Of a stretch of DNA of 64,000 bases, positions 9,489 through 17,121 are shown piece after piece. The notes under the pieces were generated by a model that saw only the letters and a list, made by a program, of their open reading frames with translations, was not told the DNA's origin and did not search any database. The position numbers were made by a program, and so were the translations under genes. Origin of the DNA: Neobacillus ginsengisoli (lineage in GTDB: Bacteria > Bacillota > Bacilli > Bacillales_B > DSM-18226); assembly GCF_030813055.1 (NCBI RefSeq), contig NZ_JAUSTW010000007.1, positions 124,001 to 188,000 on the forward strand, written 5' to 3'. Every line of letters begins with the position of its first letter. Position 1 is the first letter of the stretch.

Positions 9489-9850
9489 CTTAGCACCTTC
9501 TTTTTCCAAGCGTACACTAGGCCAATTAATAGCATAATCACAAAAATTAACATTTCAATCAACGCAAAAATTCCTAGTTTATTATAGGCCACAGCCCACG
9601 GATATAAAAACACGGTTTCTACATCAAAAATAACAAACATTAGGGCGAAAATATAATAGCGGACATTGAACTGTACACGGGAATCGTGAAATGGCTCAAT
9701 ACCGCTCTCATATGTGGTATACTTCGCATCACTCGGTTTATGAGGACGCAAAAGCTTACCTAAATATAACGCCACCGCAGGCAGCAACACCCCAAGACAT
9801 AGGAACACAAAAACTATCAGATAATTATTCTGATATACATTAAGTTCCAT
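9479..9850 (-). CDS. nuoA: NADH-quinone oxidoreductase subunit A
   Basis: A 123-residue, three-helix subunit and first gene of the complex I operon. The family signature [20 protein letters not shown] is present, followed by [12 protein letters not shown]. Several in-frame starts exist. The GGAGGGG site is eight bases from the ATG at 9850 (MELNVYQNN) and too close to the upstream ATG and TTG, so I use 9850. Confidence 0.96.
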   Translation of the reverse strand: MELNVYQNNYLIVFVFLCLGVLLPAVALYLGKLLRPHKPSDAKYTTYESGIEPFHDSRVQFNVRYYIFALMFVIFDVETVFLYPWAVAYNKLGIFALIEMLIFVIMLLIGLVYAWKKKVLRWI

Positions 9851-9907
9851 GTCCATCCCCTCCAATGTTGTAGAATTTTCATACTAGTGAATATTGTAAC
9901 CGATAAC

Positions 9908-9913
9908 ATTATA
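9908..9913 (-). promoter_or_regulatory. Extended -10 promoter of the nuo operon
   Basis: On the minus strand the sequence reads TGCTATAAT, an extended -10 box (TGnTATAAT), about 50 bases before the nuoA ribosome site. No convincing -35 is present at 17 bases, which is common for extended -10 promoters. It lies just downstream of the structured element at 9926-10290. Confidence 0.55.
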
Positions 9914-9952
9914 GCATTGTTACAAACCCGTGTCGACAAGCCCAAATAAAGT

Positions 9953-10100
9953 TAAATTGTAAATTCAATTGCCGCAAAAATTTCGATTCAAGCTTTTGGG
10001 AGCTTGCTCACAAAAAAGCTTGAATCGAAATTTTTGCAAGCTTCAGCGATAGCTGAAGCGCAGGTGCGACGATAGCACCGGCGATTGAATTTTCAATTTA
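9953..10100. repeat. Cloverleaf-like nested inverted repeat, candidate structured RNA or mobile element
   Basis: The ends form a 22-base stem (9953-9974 with 10079-10100; 20 Watson-Crick pairs, one wobble and one mismatch). Inside are three hairpins in series. The first has a perfect 24-base stem (9974-9997 with 10014-10037) whose loop holds a small GAGC/GCTC hairpin. The second is GCTTCAGC-GATA-GCTGAAGC (10040-10059). The third is GGTGC/GCACC (10063-10079). The whole is a four-arm figure with no coding potential. An outer 9-base pairing, ACCCGTGTC at 9926-9934 with GACACGGGT at 10119-10127, could enclose it. It could be a non-autonomous mobile element or a structured RNA; the sequence alone does not decide. 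Confidence 0.7.
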
Positions 10101-10290
10101 CACCCGCACTGGGTTCGAGACACGGGTGTCCCCCCTGAGCGTTTGCGTGATCTCACTTCCTGAATTTACATCAGAGATGACGCAAGAGCGAATTGGCAGA
10201 CACTAATAGAACACGGGGGGCTAAGTGCACGTGATCTGGAGCGTAGCGGAAGATGACGTGCATAAAGAAGGTTCGCAAGAGCCCCAAAAT
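10100..10290. other. Series of further hairpins adjoining the cloverleaf
   Basis: Successive potential stems follow the cloverleaf. ACACCCG/CGGGTGT pairs at 10100-10129. CCCCCC (10130-10135) pairs with GGGGGG (10215-10220) and encloses a 12-base stem with one mismatch (10143-10154 with 10174-10185). Another 12-base stem with one mismatch, beginning TGCACGT, pairs 10226-10237 with 10251-10262. GGTTC-GCAA-GAGCC at 10270-10283 has a GNRA-type loop. The two 12-base stems resemble each other (TGATCTC/TGATCT arms). The density of pairing is far above that of the neighbouring spacer at 10300-10590, where I see nothing. Confidence 0.5.
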
Positions 10291-10591
10291 ATCGACAACA
10301 ACCCCTATTTAACAACAAAACTCAAGCAATGTCAGTGAGATTTGTCATTATTTGTTCAATCTTTATTGATAAATTTAGGTTTTCCAACACATCTGAAACC
10401 TATAAAATTCGACAAACCTCCATATATTCAATGATTCACTCAAACTTAACTAAAATCAACAACATCAATCACAAAGCCCATCCACTATAATCATATTCTG
10501 GTAGTTCCAATTCATTCTGCATTTGCTTCGATATACGAAAAAGCACCAAATTCTTAATAACCGTGAACAATTAAGTAAGATTCGAACAGAC

Positions 10592-10728
10592 AAAAAGCCA
10601 GACGTAAGTCTGGCCAGGTATTTTACATACTCTTTCTATTTAAATTCATTTCCATCCCAAAAACCCTCTACACAAAGTATAGAGGGAATAAACTTTCAAA
10701 AAAAGAGCGCTATCAACCAGCGCTCTTT
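10592..10728 (-). terminator. Three consecutive intrinsic terminators after the gntR gene
   Basis: Read on the minus strand, three hairpins each end in a T run: arms AAAGAGCGCT (10702-10728, seven T), arms CCCTCTA (10664-10686, five T), and GCCAGAC-TTAC-GTCTGGC (10597-10614, five T). They would stop leftward transcription from the regulator gene before it reaches the nuo promoter. Confidence 0.8.
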
Positions 10729-10740
10729 CCATAACTAATA

Positions 10741-11457
10741 TTATTGCAAGTAAAATTTATAACTATCGCCTAAAATATATTGTTTTCCTATATGCACAGG
10801 CCGGCTGTTTTCATCAAAGACTGTCGTTTCCATGTAAAAAAGAGGTTCTCCGCTCGAAGTATGGAGTAAATTTACTTCTTCTTCAGTAGCCCTAACAATC
10901 TCCAATGTTGTTCCTCTGGCACCAAATGGTTTTACATTCAGCTTTTCTCTCAATATTTTATAGACAGAACCCTCTAAGTTTTCATTTAATAAAGAATGAA
11001 AATCTTTATATGAAAAGTAGTTGTTCTCTAACATAATCGGAGAATCGCCGGCATATCTTACCCTCTGGATAAAAACACATGCATCTCCATCATCTAGTTG
11101 TAGTAATTTTTGATCATTTGGTGTTGGTTGAATAATTTCCTTTTTAGTGACTTTACTGCTTGCAGTTAGACCATTCGCTTTACAGGCATCACTAAAGCTT
11201 AAAAAATGAACAATCTTCCGCTCAATTTTCCTTTTGTTGACAAACGTACCCTTCCCCTGCTTTTTAACCAGATACCCTTCTTCAACCAACTCGAGAATGG
11301 CTTTTCTTACTGTAATCCTGCTAATTTTATACTCTTCGCTTAATTCTAATTCAGTTGGAATTTGATCTCCGTATTTTAATTGACCATTAATAATCGAGCT
11401 GCGGATAGACTCCTTCAATTGTATATATAAAGGAATTTGGTTATCCTGTTTTAACAT
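10741..11457 (-). CDS. GntR family regulator with UTRA domain, FrlR-like
   Basis: A 238-residue transcription factor. Residues 1-70 are the GntR winged helix (YIQLKESIRSSIINGQLKYG, then ISRITVRKAILELVEEGYL and the wing KKQGKGTFV). Residues from about 90 to the end form the UTRA ligand-binding domain typical of the HutC/FarR subgroup (VRYAGDSPIMLENNYF). The family senses sugar phosphates or similar effectors. It sits beside the frl-type genes, and AT-rich repeats in three nearby promoters are plausible targets, so I infer a local role like that of B. subtilis FrlR. The effector cannot be read from the sequence. Confidence 0.85.
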   Translation of the reverse strand: MLKQDNQIPLYIQLKESIRSSIINGQLKYGDQIPTELELSEEYKISRITVRKAILELVEEGYLVKKQGKGTFVNKRKIERKIVHFLSFSDACKANGLTASSKVTKKEIIQPTPNDQKLLQLDDGDACVFIQRVRYAGDSPIMLENNYFSYKDFHSLLNENLEGSVYKILREKLNVKPFGARGTTLEIVRATEEEVNLLHTSSGEPLFYMETTVFDENSRPVHIGKQYILGDSYKFYLQ

Positions 11458-11537
11458 CTATTTCACCTGCCTCATTTTAAAAAAAATATTGAACATTATT
11501 CAGATACTATCAAGTATATATAAATTAATCCACGCTA

Positions 11538-12373
11538 TCAATTACCAATAAAACCAGCAAGAATCTCCAGCGTCCTTTCAATTGCTGTATCCGGATTTTG
11601 CACATATTGGTAAGAAGTATATTCTAAAGTCAGAGAGCCTTTATAGCCAAATTGACTCAATTGATCGATGTATTTCTGCAAATGCAGGACACCATCGCCC
11701 CAGACATGATGACCTTCAGGTTTCCCATCGATGAAATGAATATGAACTAAATCCTCTTTTAATAAGCTAAAATAATCATGGAAATCTTCGTTTGCTAATG
11801 CCATTGGAATCGTATCAATCATCCCCTTAAGATAAGGGCTGTTGACTTCATCTAACATGGCTTTGAGTGATTTGGAATCGTAAACCAAATTGGATTCTAC
11901 TCTTGTTAAAGGTTCAAATGCAAGAGTCAATTCTAAATCAGCCGCAACCTTTGATAATCGCTCCAATGAATCTCTTGTTCTTTTCCATGCTTCTTGCCTG
12001 TCTTCATTTTCATAACCCCAGCCTGGAGTAACTAAAAGCATGGGCGCACCTAAAACTTTGGCAGCTTCTGCTGATTGATAAAGTATTGAATACTTTTTTC
12101 GCGAAGACCTTCCTCTTTGGCAGCAAGATTGATCGGATACACACACTGCTCTGGTGTAAAGCAGACAACCGATAAATTTCTTCTATCAATCTCTTTTTTT
12201 ACCTGTTTCATATCTTGAATACTCATATCATCAACATAAAAATGTGGAGAAGCTCCCCATAATTCAATATTTTTAAACTCATATCGAACCATTGCATCTA
12301 AAAAGTATTCCAAAGGATAGTGTTTATAGTGGAAATTCATCCCTGTTACTTGGTCCCTCGTTATTTTTGACAT
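11538..12373 (-). pseudogene. frlC: FrlC-like sugar-phosphate isomerase/epimerase, frameshifted
   Basis: A TIM-barrel (xylose isomerase-like) epimerase of about 279 residues, split over two frames. The first part starts at the ATG at 12373 (MSKITRDQVTGMNFHYKHYP, ribosome site AAGGAG nine bases before) and stops prematurely near 12050. The rest resumes in another frame with EAAKVLGAPMLLVTPGWGYE and runs to 11538, ending in LEILAGFIGN. The break lies near 12078-12090. One missing base, for example a T in the AATCAGCAG stretch, would join YFIN to SAEAAKVLG, which fits the family. Metal-site residues remain (FEPLTRVESN, GMIDTIP, HIHFIDG). Fructoselysine 3-epimerase is the closest family I recognise. 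It may be a true pseudogene or a sequencing error. Confidence 0.8.
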
Positions 12374-12452
12374 AGGTCCCAACTCCTTCCATATTATTCT
12401 TATATATATAGACACTAATTAAACACTAAATTAGCAAAATATTCAAAAATAA

Positions 12453-12474
12453 TATAACATTATATTATGTTATA
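12453..12474. promoter_or_regulatory. Inverted-repeat operator between frlC-like and frlB genes
   Basis: TATAACAT and ATGTTATA form a perfect 8-base inverted repeat around a six-base spacer. It lies in the divergent region 12374-12590. Related AT-rich, TTAT/ATAA-containing motifs lie at 12531-12560, at the promoter of the second deglycase (16055-16074) and at the binding-protein promoter (19503-19532). A shared GntR-type repressor site is inferred. Confidence 0.5.
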
Positions 12475-12507
12475 AGTCAATTAAATAAATTTAATGTTCA
12501 AAAAACA

Positions 12508-12536
12508 TTGACAATTACATTGATGCGATTTAATAT
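12508..12536 (+). promoter_or_regulatory. Sigma-A promoter of frlB
   Basis: A perfect TTGACA (12508-12513) is 17 bases from TAATAT (12531-12536). The downstream sequence is an AT-rich repeat overlapping the expected start site, as for a repressed promoter. The ribosome site AGGAGG at 12581-12586 follows. Confidence 0.8.
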
Positions 12537-12590
12537 AATGTTATATAATGTATTATTATATTCCATACCAAAAGATTCTAAGGAGGAAAA

Positions 12591-13580
12591 ATGATGGTTA
12601 ATTCACAAGTAGTTGTAGATCAGCAGGTTCAAAATGTGTTAGATGCTTTGAAAGGCCGTACGATAAACCACGTATATTTTGTTGCATGCGGCGGCTCTTC
12701 AGCCATTATGTATCCAAATAAGTACATAATGGACCGTGAAGCAAAAAATATTTCTTCAGATGTATACAGTTCCAATGAATTCATTCATCGCAGCCCTAGA
12801 AAACTTGGCGAAAATTCACTCGTTATCTTATGCTCTATGTCCGGCACAACTCCCGAAACTGTTAAAGCAGCCGAATTTGCCCGTCAAAAAGGGGCACTAA
12901 CTGTTGGTTTTACTAACCAAGAAACTTCACCTCTTGCGCAAGAAAGTGAACTTGTTGTTAAATACCAATGGGGCGCGGAATCCATTGCGTTTAATACAAA
13001 CTTAGGTTTATTGTATCAATTAACAATGGGCGTTTTAAACGTATTAGAAGGAAATGATAAGTTTGATAAAATGATCAACAGCTTAACAAATCTCCAGGCT
13101 GTGTTTGAAAAATCAGCAAAACAATATGAAAGCTTGGCACAACAATTCGGTCAAGATTACAAAGATGAAAAAGTTATTTATACAATGGCAAGCGGAGCAA
13201 ACTACGGAATCGCTTATTCCTACGCTATTTGTATACTAATGGAAATGCAATGGATTCATTCCAATGCTGTTCACTCCGGTGAATACTTCCATGGTCCATT
13301 CGAGATTATTGATAAAGACGTACCATTTATTATCCTTCTCGGCTTAGATGAAACACGTCCTCTAGACGAAAGAGCATTAGATTTCTCGAAAAAATATGGA
13401 GAAAAACTGGTCGTATTAGATGCTAAGGATCTTGATTTAACTGGTATTGACGAAGAGCTAAAAGGCTATATTGCACCGCTTGTATTAAATCATGTTCTTC
13501 GTAAATATGCTGAACAATTGGCAGATGCCCGCAATCATCCACTATCAAAAAGAAGATATATGTGGAAGGTTGAATATTAA
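12591..13580 (+). CDS. frlB: Fructosamine deglycase (SIS domain)
   Basis: A 329-residue protein with two SIS domains. It matches B. subtilis FrlB as I recall it, with FVACGGSSAIMYPNKY near the start, the sugar-phosphate loop SMSGTTPETVKAAEFARQKG, then MEMQWIHSNAVHSGEYFHGP with the catalytic glutamate/histidine region, and the C-terminus HPLSKRRYMWKVEY. The family splits fructosamine 6-phosphates into glucose 6-phosphate and a free amino acid in the cytoplasm. Two ATGs are adjacent; the second (12594) is better spaced from AGGAGG. It is the only plus-strand gene of the island, divergent from the epimerase and convergent with the kinase. Confidence 0.93.
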   Translation: MMVNSQVVVDQQVQNVLDALKGRTINHVYFVACGGSSAIMYPNKYIMDREAKNISSDVYSSNEFIHRSPRKLGENSLVILCSMSGTTPETVKAAEFARQKGALTVGFTNQETSPLAQESELVVKYQWGAESIAFNTNLGLLYQLTMGVLNVLEGNDKFDKMINSLTNLQAVFEKSAKQYESLAQQFGQDYKDEKVIYTMASGANYGIAYSYAICILMEMQWIHSNAVHSGEYFHGPFEIIDKDVPFIILLGLDETRPLDERALDFSKKYGEKLVVLDAKDLDLTGIDEELKGYIAPLVLNHVLRKYAEQLADARNHPLSKRRYMWKVEY

Positions 13581-13589
13581 TCTGAATTA

Positions 13590-13618
13590 GGCTCCCGAGT
13601 TTTGGCTCAGGAGCTTTT
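13590..13618 (+). terminator. Terminator of frlB
   Basis: A hairpin with arms GCTCC-GAG/CTC-GGAGC (one mismatch) around TTTTGG is followed by TTTTT, starting ten bases after the frlB stop. Confidence 0.8.
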
Positions 13619-13680
13619 TCCTTTTTGGCTCTTTTCTTAAACTTTGTTGCTTCTGCACTAATTTGTGTCCAATTAGAGAC

Positions 13681-13782
13681 GACTTCGGACAGGTTTGATA
13701 AATTCAAAGGCATTCGAGTCCGAACCAGAGGTGGCTTCGGACAGGTTGGGTGAACTAAAGGGCATTCGAATCCGAACCAGAG
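13681..13782. repeat. Two tandem copies of a 52-base repeat
   Basis: Copies at 13681-13730 and 13731-13782 share TTCGGACAGG, GGCATTCGA and TCCGAACCAGAG. Within each copy TTCGGAC and (G/A)TCCGAA can pair. A third partial start, GGATTCGG, follows. The copies lie in the 500-base gap between the convergent frlB and kinase genes, where there is no other gene. Confidence 0.7.
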
Positions 13783-13823
13783 GGATTCGGTACAAACTTT
13801 ACTATTAGAATTTGTTCGGAAAA

Positions 13824-14020
13824 CAACAATCTTTGCGAAAACAGTCTTCTATTTTAAAGACTCTTTTTTAAAAGATTGTTGCTTTCTTTGATTCGCTGAT
13901 AAAACTCTGGAATTCGCTGATAAAAGCTAATAATTCGCTGATAAGGTGTAGATTTACGACTTTTTAGGTGTTTGAACGTAGTTAAAAAACAATCTATACG
14001 AAAACAGCCTTTCTAAAAGC
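13824..14020. repeat. 21-base-period array flanked by direct repeats
   Basis: ATTCGCTGATAA occurs three times with exact 21-base spacing (13891, 13912, 13933). The array is flanked by two similar segments, both containing ACAATCT and CGAAAACAG (around 13827 and 13989). No coding frame is present. This fills the remainder of the gap between convergent genes. Confidence 0.65.
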
Positions 14021-14032
14021 TATGTTATTCTC

Positions 14033-14065
14033 CAAAAAAATAACCTGCTCCATATAGAACAGGTT
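14033..14065 (-). terminator. Terminator of the kinase operon
   Basis: On the minus strand, AACCTGTTC and GAGCAGGTT form a hairpin with one mismatch, followed by ATTTTTTT. It lies 20 bases beyond the kinase stop. Confidence 0.75.
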
Positions 14066-14084
14066 ACTTATACTCACAGGACCC

Positions 14085-14921
14085 CTAGCAAATCGCAATC
14101 TTTTTCTCCCGCTTCTTACCATGGCCGAATGCGCCAAAGCGCTGACACGTTTCAGCTGCAGCCGCGGAACCCTTTTCCATTGCTTCCAGGGCATTGGAAT
14201 GCACGATATATTCTTTTAAAAAGATCGCTACAAACGTATCACCTGCTCCAAGTGTATCGACTACATCGGTCTCGACAATGGCTTGTTCATAAACCTGATG
14301 GGAATCGGAGAATAACGATCCTTCAGAGCCTCTGGTAACGACGACATTTGGTGTACCTGCTTTGTGGACTTTCGTCACTAACGAAACACATTCCTCTTTT
14401 GTTAAATCGCCGCCGGAGAAAATTGCATATTTCACATAAGGGCAGACAAGTTCTAAATAGTCATCGTCATATTTTGTTGAAAAATCAAAGGAAATATCAA
14501 TGTATTTTTGCAATAATGGCAATTCTTTTTCCAAATGGCTATATACGCTCGTATGCAGCAGTGAAAAGGTTTGAATAAACGCTAGTTCCTCTTCGGTAAA
14601 ATTCAATTTCAGCTGTTTTTGGACTCCGCCCTTGTTCGAGCCTACAAACTTACGATCCCCATGCTCATCCAAAGCGACTACAGCCTCACCTGATGGTCCG
14701 ATTACGTTCCGCACCCGCGAGACATCAATATTTTCCATCTTTAGCGAATTGACAATATGATCGCCTTCTTCATCATTCCCGACAATTCCAATATAGGAAA
14801 CGTCATCCACACCATAACGTTTCCAAAAGACCGCCACATTTACGGCATTCCCGCCTGGGAACATCTCTTTGCGATCATCATAATAATCTACTACATTATC
14901 TCCAACTGCTATTAACCTCAT
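14085..14921 (-). CDS. frlD: PfkB-family sugar kinase, FrlD-like (fructosamine 6-kinase)
   Basis: A 278-residue ribokinase-fold kinase. The N-terminus MRLIAVGDNVVDYYDDRKEM and the substrate motif FPGGNAVNVAVFWKRYG match FrlD proteins. DTLGAGDTFVAIFL near residue 225 is the PfkB signature 2, with the catalytic aspartate and anion hole. In this family the enzyme phosphorylates imported fructosamines at C6 to give the deglycase substrate. GGAGGG is eight bases before the ATG. It lies downstream of the second deglycase, with a 12-base-pair hairpin between them. The exact substrate is inferred. Confidence 0.88.
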   Translation of the reverse strand: MRLIAVGDNVVDYYDDRKEMFPGGNAVNVAVFWKRYGVDDVSYIGIVGNDEEGDHIVNSLKMENIDVSRVRNVIGPSGEAVVALDEHGDRKFVGSNKGGVQKQLKLNFTEEELAFIQTFSLLHTSVYSHLEKELPLLQKYIDISFDFSTKYDDDYLELVCPYVKYAIFSGGDLTKEECVSLVTKVHKAGTPNVVVTRGSEGSLFSDSHQVYEQAIVETDVVDTLGAGDTFVAIFLKEYIVHSNALEAMEKGSAAAAETCQRFGAFGHGKKREKKIAIC

Positions 14922-14951
14922 TTCCAGAGCCCTCCCATTAGTTGAATAAGA

Positions 14952-14980
14952 GAAAGATACAATTTTTCATTGTATCTTTC
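14952..14980 (-). other. Intercistronic hairpin between deglycase 2 and kinase
   Basis: GAAAGATACAAT and ATTGTATCTTTC form a perfect 12-base stem around a five-base loop. Only a weak T-rich tail follows on the minus strand, so it may act as a partial terminator or an RNA-end stabiliser that lowers kinase expression. Confidence 0.6.
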
Positions 14981-14991
14981 CCTAAACTATT

Positions 14992-16005
14992 TTAATATGC
15001 CACGGTTCGATAATATCTTCTAATCTCTAAAGAATGATTACGTTTGTCTTCTAAATGTACACTAAGTCTTTGGAGAAGAGTAGACGTAACGATCGATGAT
15101 AAATATTTTCTGAACTCTTCACTAATTCCTTCTAACTCGTAATCCTTTGTATCTAATACTGTCAATTTCTTTGTATACTTCTCAGCAAATTGCTCGACAC
15201 GTTCCATCAAAGGACGTGTTTCGTCTTCTCCCTTAAGTAAAATAACGCTTGTGCCTTCTTCTACTAACTCTAATGTGCCATGGAAGAATTCTGCGGCATG
15301 AATGGATTTTGTTTTGATCCATTGCATTTCTTCCAATACACACATCGCATACGAGTAGGCACGGCCCCAAGTATTTCCTGATCCAACTACCATATGATAC
15401 GGCTCATCCTTAAAGGCGACAGCAAACTCTTCCGCTTTTGCTTCAAATTGTTCTTTCGCATCGAGTAACTTTTCAGGAAGAACTTCTAATTGTCCAGCAA
15501 ATGCTTCAAAGTTAGGGAAATCTCCATTTTTATTCATCAGCTTAAACGTTAGTAAATAGAGAATTAATTGATTGGAATCACTGGCAAAGTCATTTTCCGC
15601 AAAATTCACGATTGGAAAGTCTACCGTATCAGCAAGCGGCTTATTGTACTCACCTGTTAATCCAATCGTTGTTGCTCCTATGCCTTTACAGTATTTCGCT
15701 GCTGCTACCGTCTCCTGTGTTGTACCTGATAAAGAAGATAGAATCACAAGCGACTCCGCACTAAATTGTTTATGATTCTGTAACACAAATTCTGCTGCGA
15801 TTTCGGCATAAGCAGGAATGGTGGAAGTCGAGTTAATCATAAATTCAAATGGGTAAAAAGTAGCAACTGCACCACCTGATCCAATTAAGAAAATGTTTTT
15901 AAACCCTTTTTCATAAACCTTATCGACAACCCTTTCAATTTCCTCCCTAAGCTCTAGTGCTCCACCGGTTACCTTGAGATACTTTTCTCTACTAAAATTC
16001 AACAA
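14992..16005 (-). CDS. Second SIS-domain deglycase, FrlB/GfrF-like
   Basis: A protein of about 337 residues with two SIS domains, paralogous to frlB but clearly divergent. It has LIGSGGAVATFYPFEFM, the phosphate loop SSLSGTTQETVAAAKYCKG, and EEMQWIKTKSIHAAEFFHGT, and ends NHSLEIRRYYRTVAY. The family includes deglycases for fructosamine and glucoselysine 6-phosphates. The frame is open to a GTG at 16014 that overlaps the GGGAG site, so a TTG at 16005 (eight bases away) is the likelier start. It has its own strong promoter and heads a unit with the kinase. Having two deglycases suggests two product classes; this is inference. Confidence 0.85.
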   Translation of the reverse strand: MLNFSREKYLKVTGGALELREEIERVVDKVYEKGFKNIFLIGSGGAVATFYPFEFMINSTSTIPAYAEIAAEFVLQNHKQFSAESLVILSSLSGTTQETVAAAKYCKGIGATTIGLTGEYNKPLADTVDFPIVNFAENDFASDSNQLILYLLTFKLMNKNGDFPNFEAFAGQLEVLPEKLLDAKEQFEAKAEEFAVAFKDEPYHMVVGSGNTWGRAYSYAMCVLEEMQWIKTKSIHAAEFFHGTLELVEEGTSVILLKGEDETRPLMERVEQFAEKYTKKLTVLDTKDYELEGISEEFRKYLSSIVTSTLLQRLSVHLEDKRNHSLEIRRYYRTVAY

Positions 16006-16054
16006 CGCTTTCACTCCCTATTTTAATTTAACCTGCTCTCAGCTGTAACTTAAC

Positions 16055-16107
16055 AATACGTTATAATACGTTATATAAATTATAGATTCATTTTCCATTC
16101 TTGTCAA
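16055..16107 (-). promoter_or_regulatory. Sigma-A promoter and operator of the second deglycase
   Basis: On the minus strand TTGACA (16102-16107) is 17 bases from TATAAT (16079-16084), both consensus. Immediately downstream, AATACGTTAT is directly repeated (16055-16074), overlapping the expected start site and resembling the AT-rich repeats at the other island promoters. Confidence 0.8.
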
Positions 16108-16198
16108 TAAAGGGAAATAGGCAATTTATCTTCAATGGGATACAGGGGGAAGCCCCCCAGTATTGAACCATTTGTTATCAGATACTAGAAAACAACTG

Positions 16199-17119
16199 TT
16201 ACCCTTTTACACTTCCCTCGGCCATGCCGCGAACAAAATATTTCTGCATCATCATAAAGATGACGATAAGTGGAAGTGCGGAAATGACCAATCCAGCCAT
16301 TAAGACTCCCCAGTTAGTGTTTAGGGCATCTTTGAAGACTAATAATCCGGAAGTAATCGGCTTTAGCTCTTCCTTTTGAATGAAGATGATCGAAAATAAA
16401 AACTCATTCCAAGAATAATAAGCGGTTAAAATCACACCCGTAAACAAAATCGGTTTGCTCATTGGCAGGAATATTCTCGTAAATACATCTAAACTCGTAG
16501 CCCCGTCCAGAAAGGCCGATTCTTCTAATTCTTTCGGAATCGATAGAAAAAAGGAACGAATTAACAGAACGGTTAAAGGAATCCGATAGGCCGTAAACGT
16601 TAAAATCAGCGCCCAATACGTATCTAAAAGTCCCATCTTTTGAATTAATTCATAGAGAGGAATTAAACTGCTTTGCGGCGAGAACATAAGACCTGCTGAG
16701 ACAAATAGGAGCAGGAATTTTCCTCCTTTAATTTGGAAACGCGTCAAACCGTAAGCACATAAAGAACTGATCAAAACTGTCAGAATACACGTACCAATTG
16801 TAATAATCAAGCTATTAACGAAGTAGCTTGAAACCCCTTGCTGCCATGCAGTTATATAATTTGAAAAGAGCCATTGTTTTGGTAGTCCCCAAGTGTCATT
16901 AAAAATAGCTGCCGTATTCTTAAAGGAATTGATAATCATCCAAAATAAAGGATAGGCAATCGCAGTAAGGTAAAGGAGTAGAAACAGAAAGATTATCCCA
17001 ACGACAATTGAGAAGCGTGGTTTTCCTTTTTTAGATTTTGTGTTAATGGTCGTAAACTTTACGATCTTTGCGTCCGACCCCACCAGTCCTGAATCTCCCT
17101 GTGATTCAATCGGCTTCAT
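16199..17119 (-). CDS. Carbohydrate ABC transporter permease (MalG type), FrlM-like
   Basis: A 306-residue inner-membrane permease with an extended cytoplasmic N-terminus of about 40 residues and six helices. The ATPase-coupling EAA loop is visible as ELEESAFLDGATSLDVFTRIFLP, and the family end motif QKYFVRGMAEGSVKG is present. GGGGAGGAG precedes the ATG. It starts two bases after the partner permease stop and forms the import channel with it. Confidence 0.92.
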   Translation of the reverse strand: MKPIESQGDSGLVGSDAKIVKFTTINTKSKKGKPRFSIVVGIIFLFLLLYLTAIAYPLFWMIINSFKNTAAIFNDTWGLPKQWLFSNYITAWQQGVSSYFVNSLIITIGTCILTVLISSLCAYGLTRFQIKGGKFLLLFVSAGLMFSPQSSLIPLYELIQKMGLLDTYWALILTFTAYRIPLTVLLIRSFFLSIPKELEESAFLDGATSLDVFTRIFLPMSKPILFTGVILTAYYSWNEFLFSIIFIQKEELKPITSGLLVFKDALNTNWGVLMAGLVISALPLIVIFMMMQKYFVRGMAEGSVKG

Positions 17120-17121
17120 TT

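Noticed and set aside
9926..10290. Group II intron or riboswitch of nuoA
   Set aside because: No domain V-like motif or reverse transcriptase is seen, and the segment lies upstream of the likely nuo promoter rather than in its leader.
10523..10738. 71-codon plus-strand frame in the gntR-nuoA spacer
   Set aside because: It starts at TTG without a ribosome site and runs through three terminator hairpins of the other strand.
13423..13713. 96-codon minus-strand frame overlapping the 3' end of frlB
   Set aside because: Most of it is antisense to conserved frlB residues, and it crosses the frlB terminator.
13891..13944. CRISPR array
   Set aside because: Repeats are only 12 bases with nine-base spacers and just three copies, and no cas genes are in the window.
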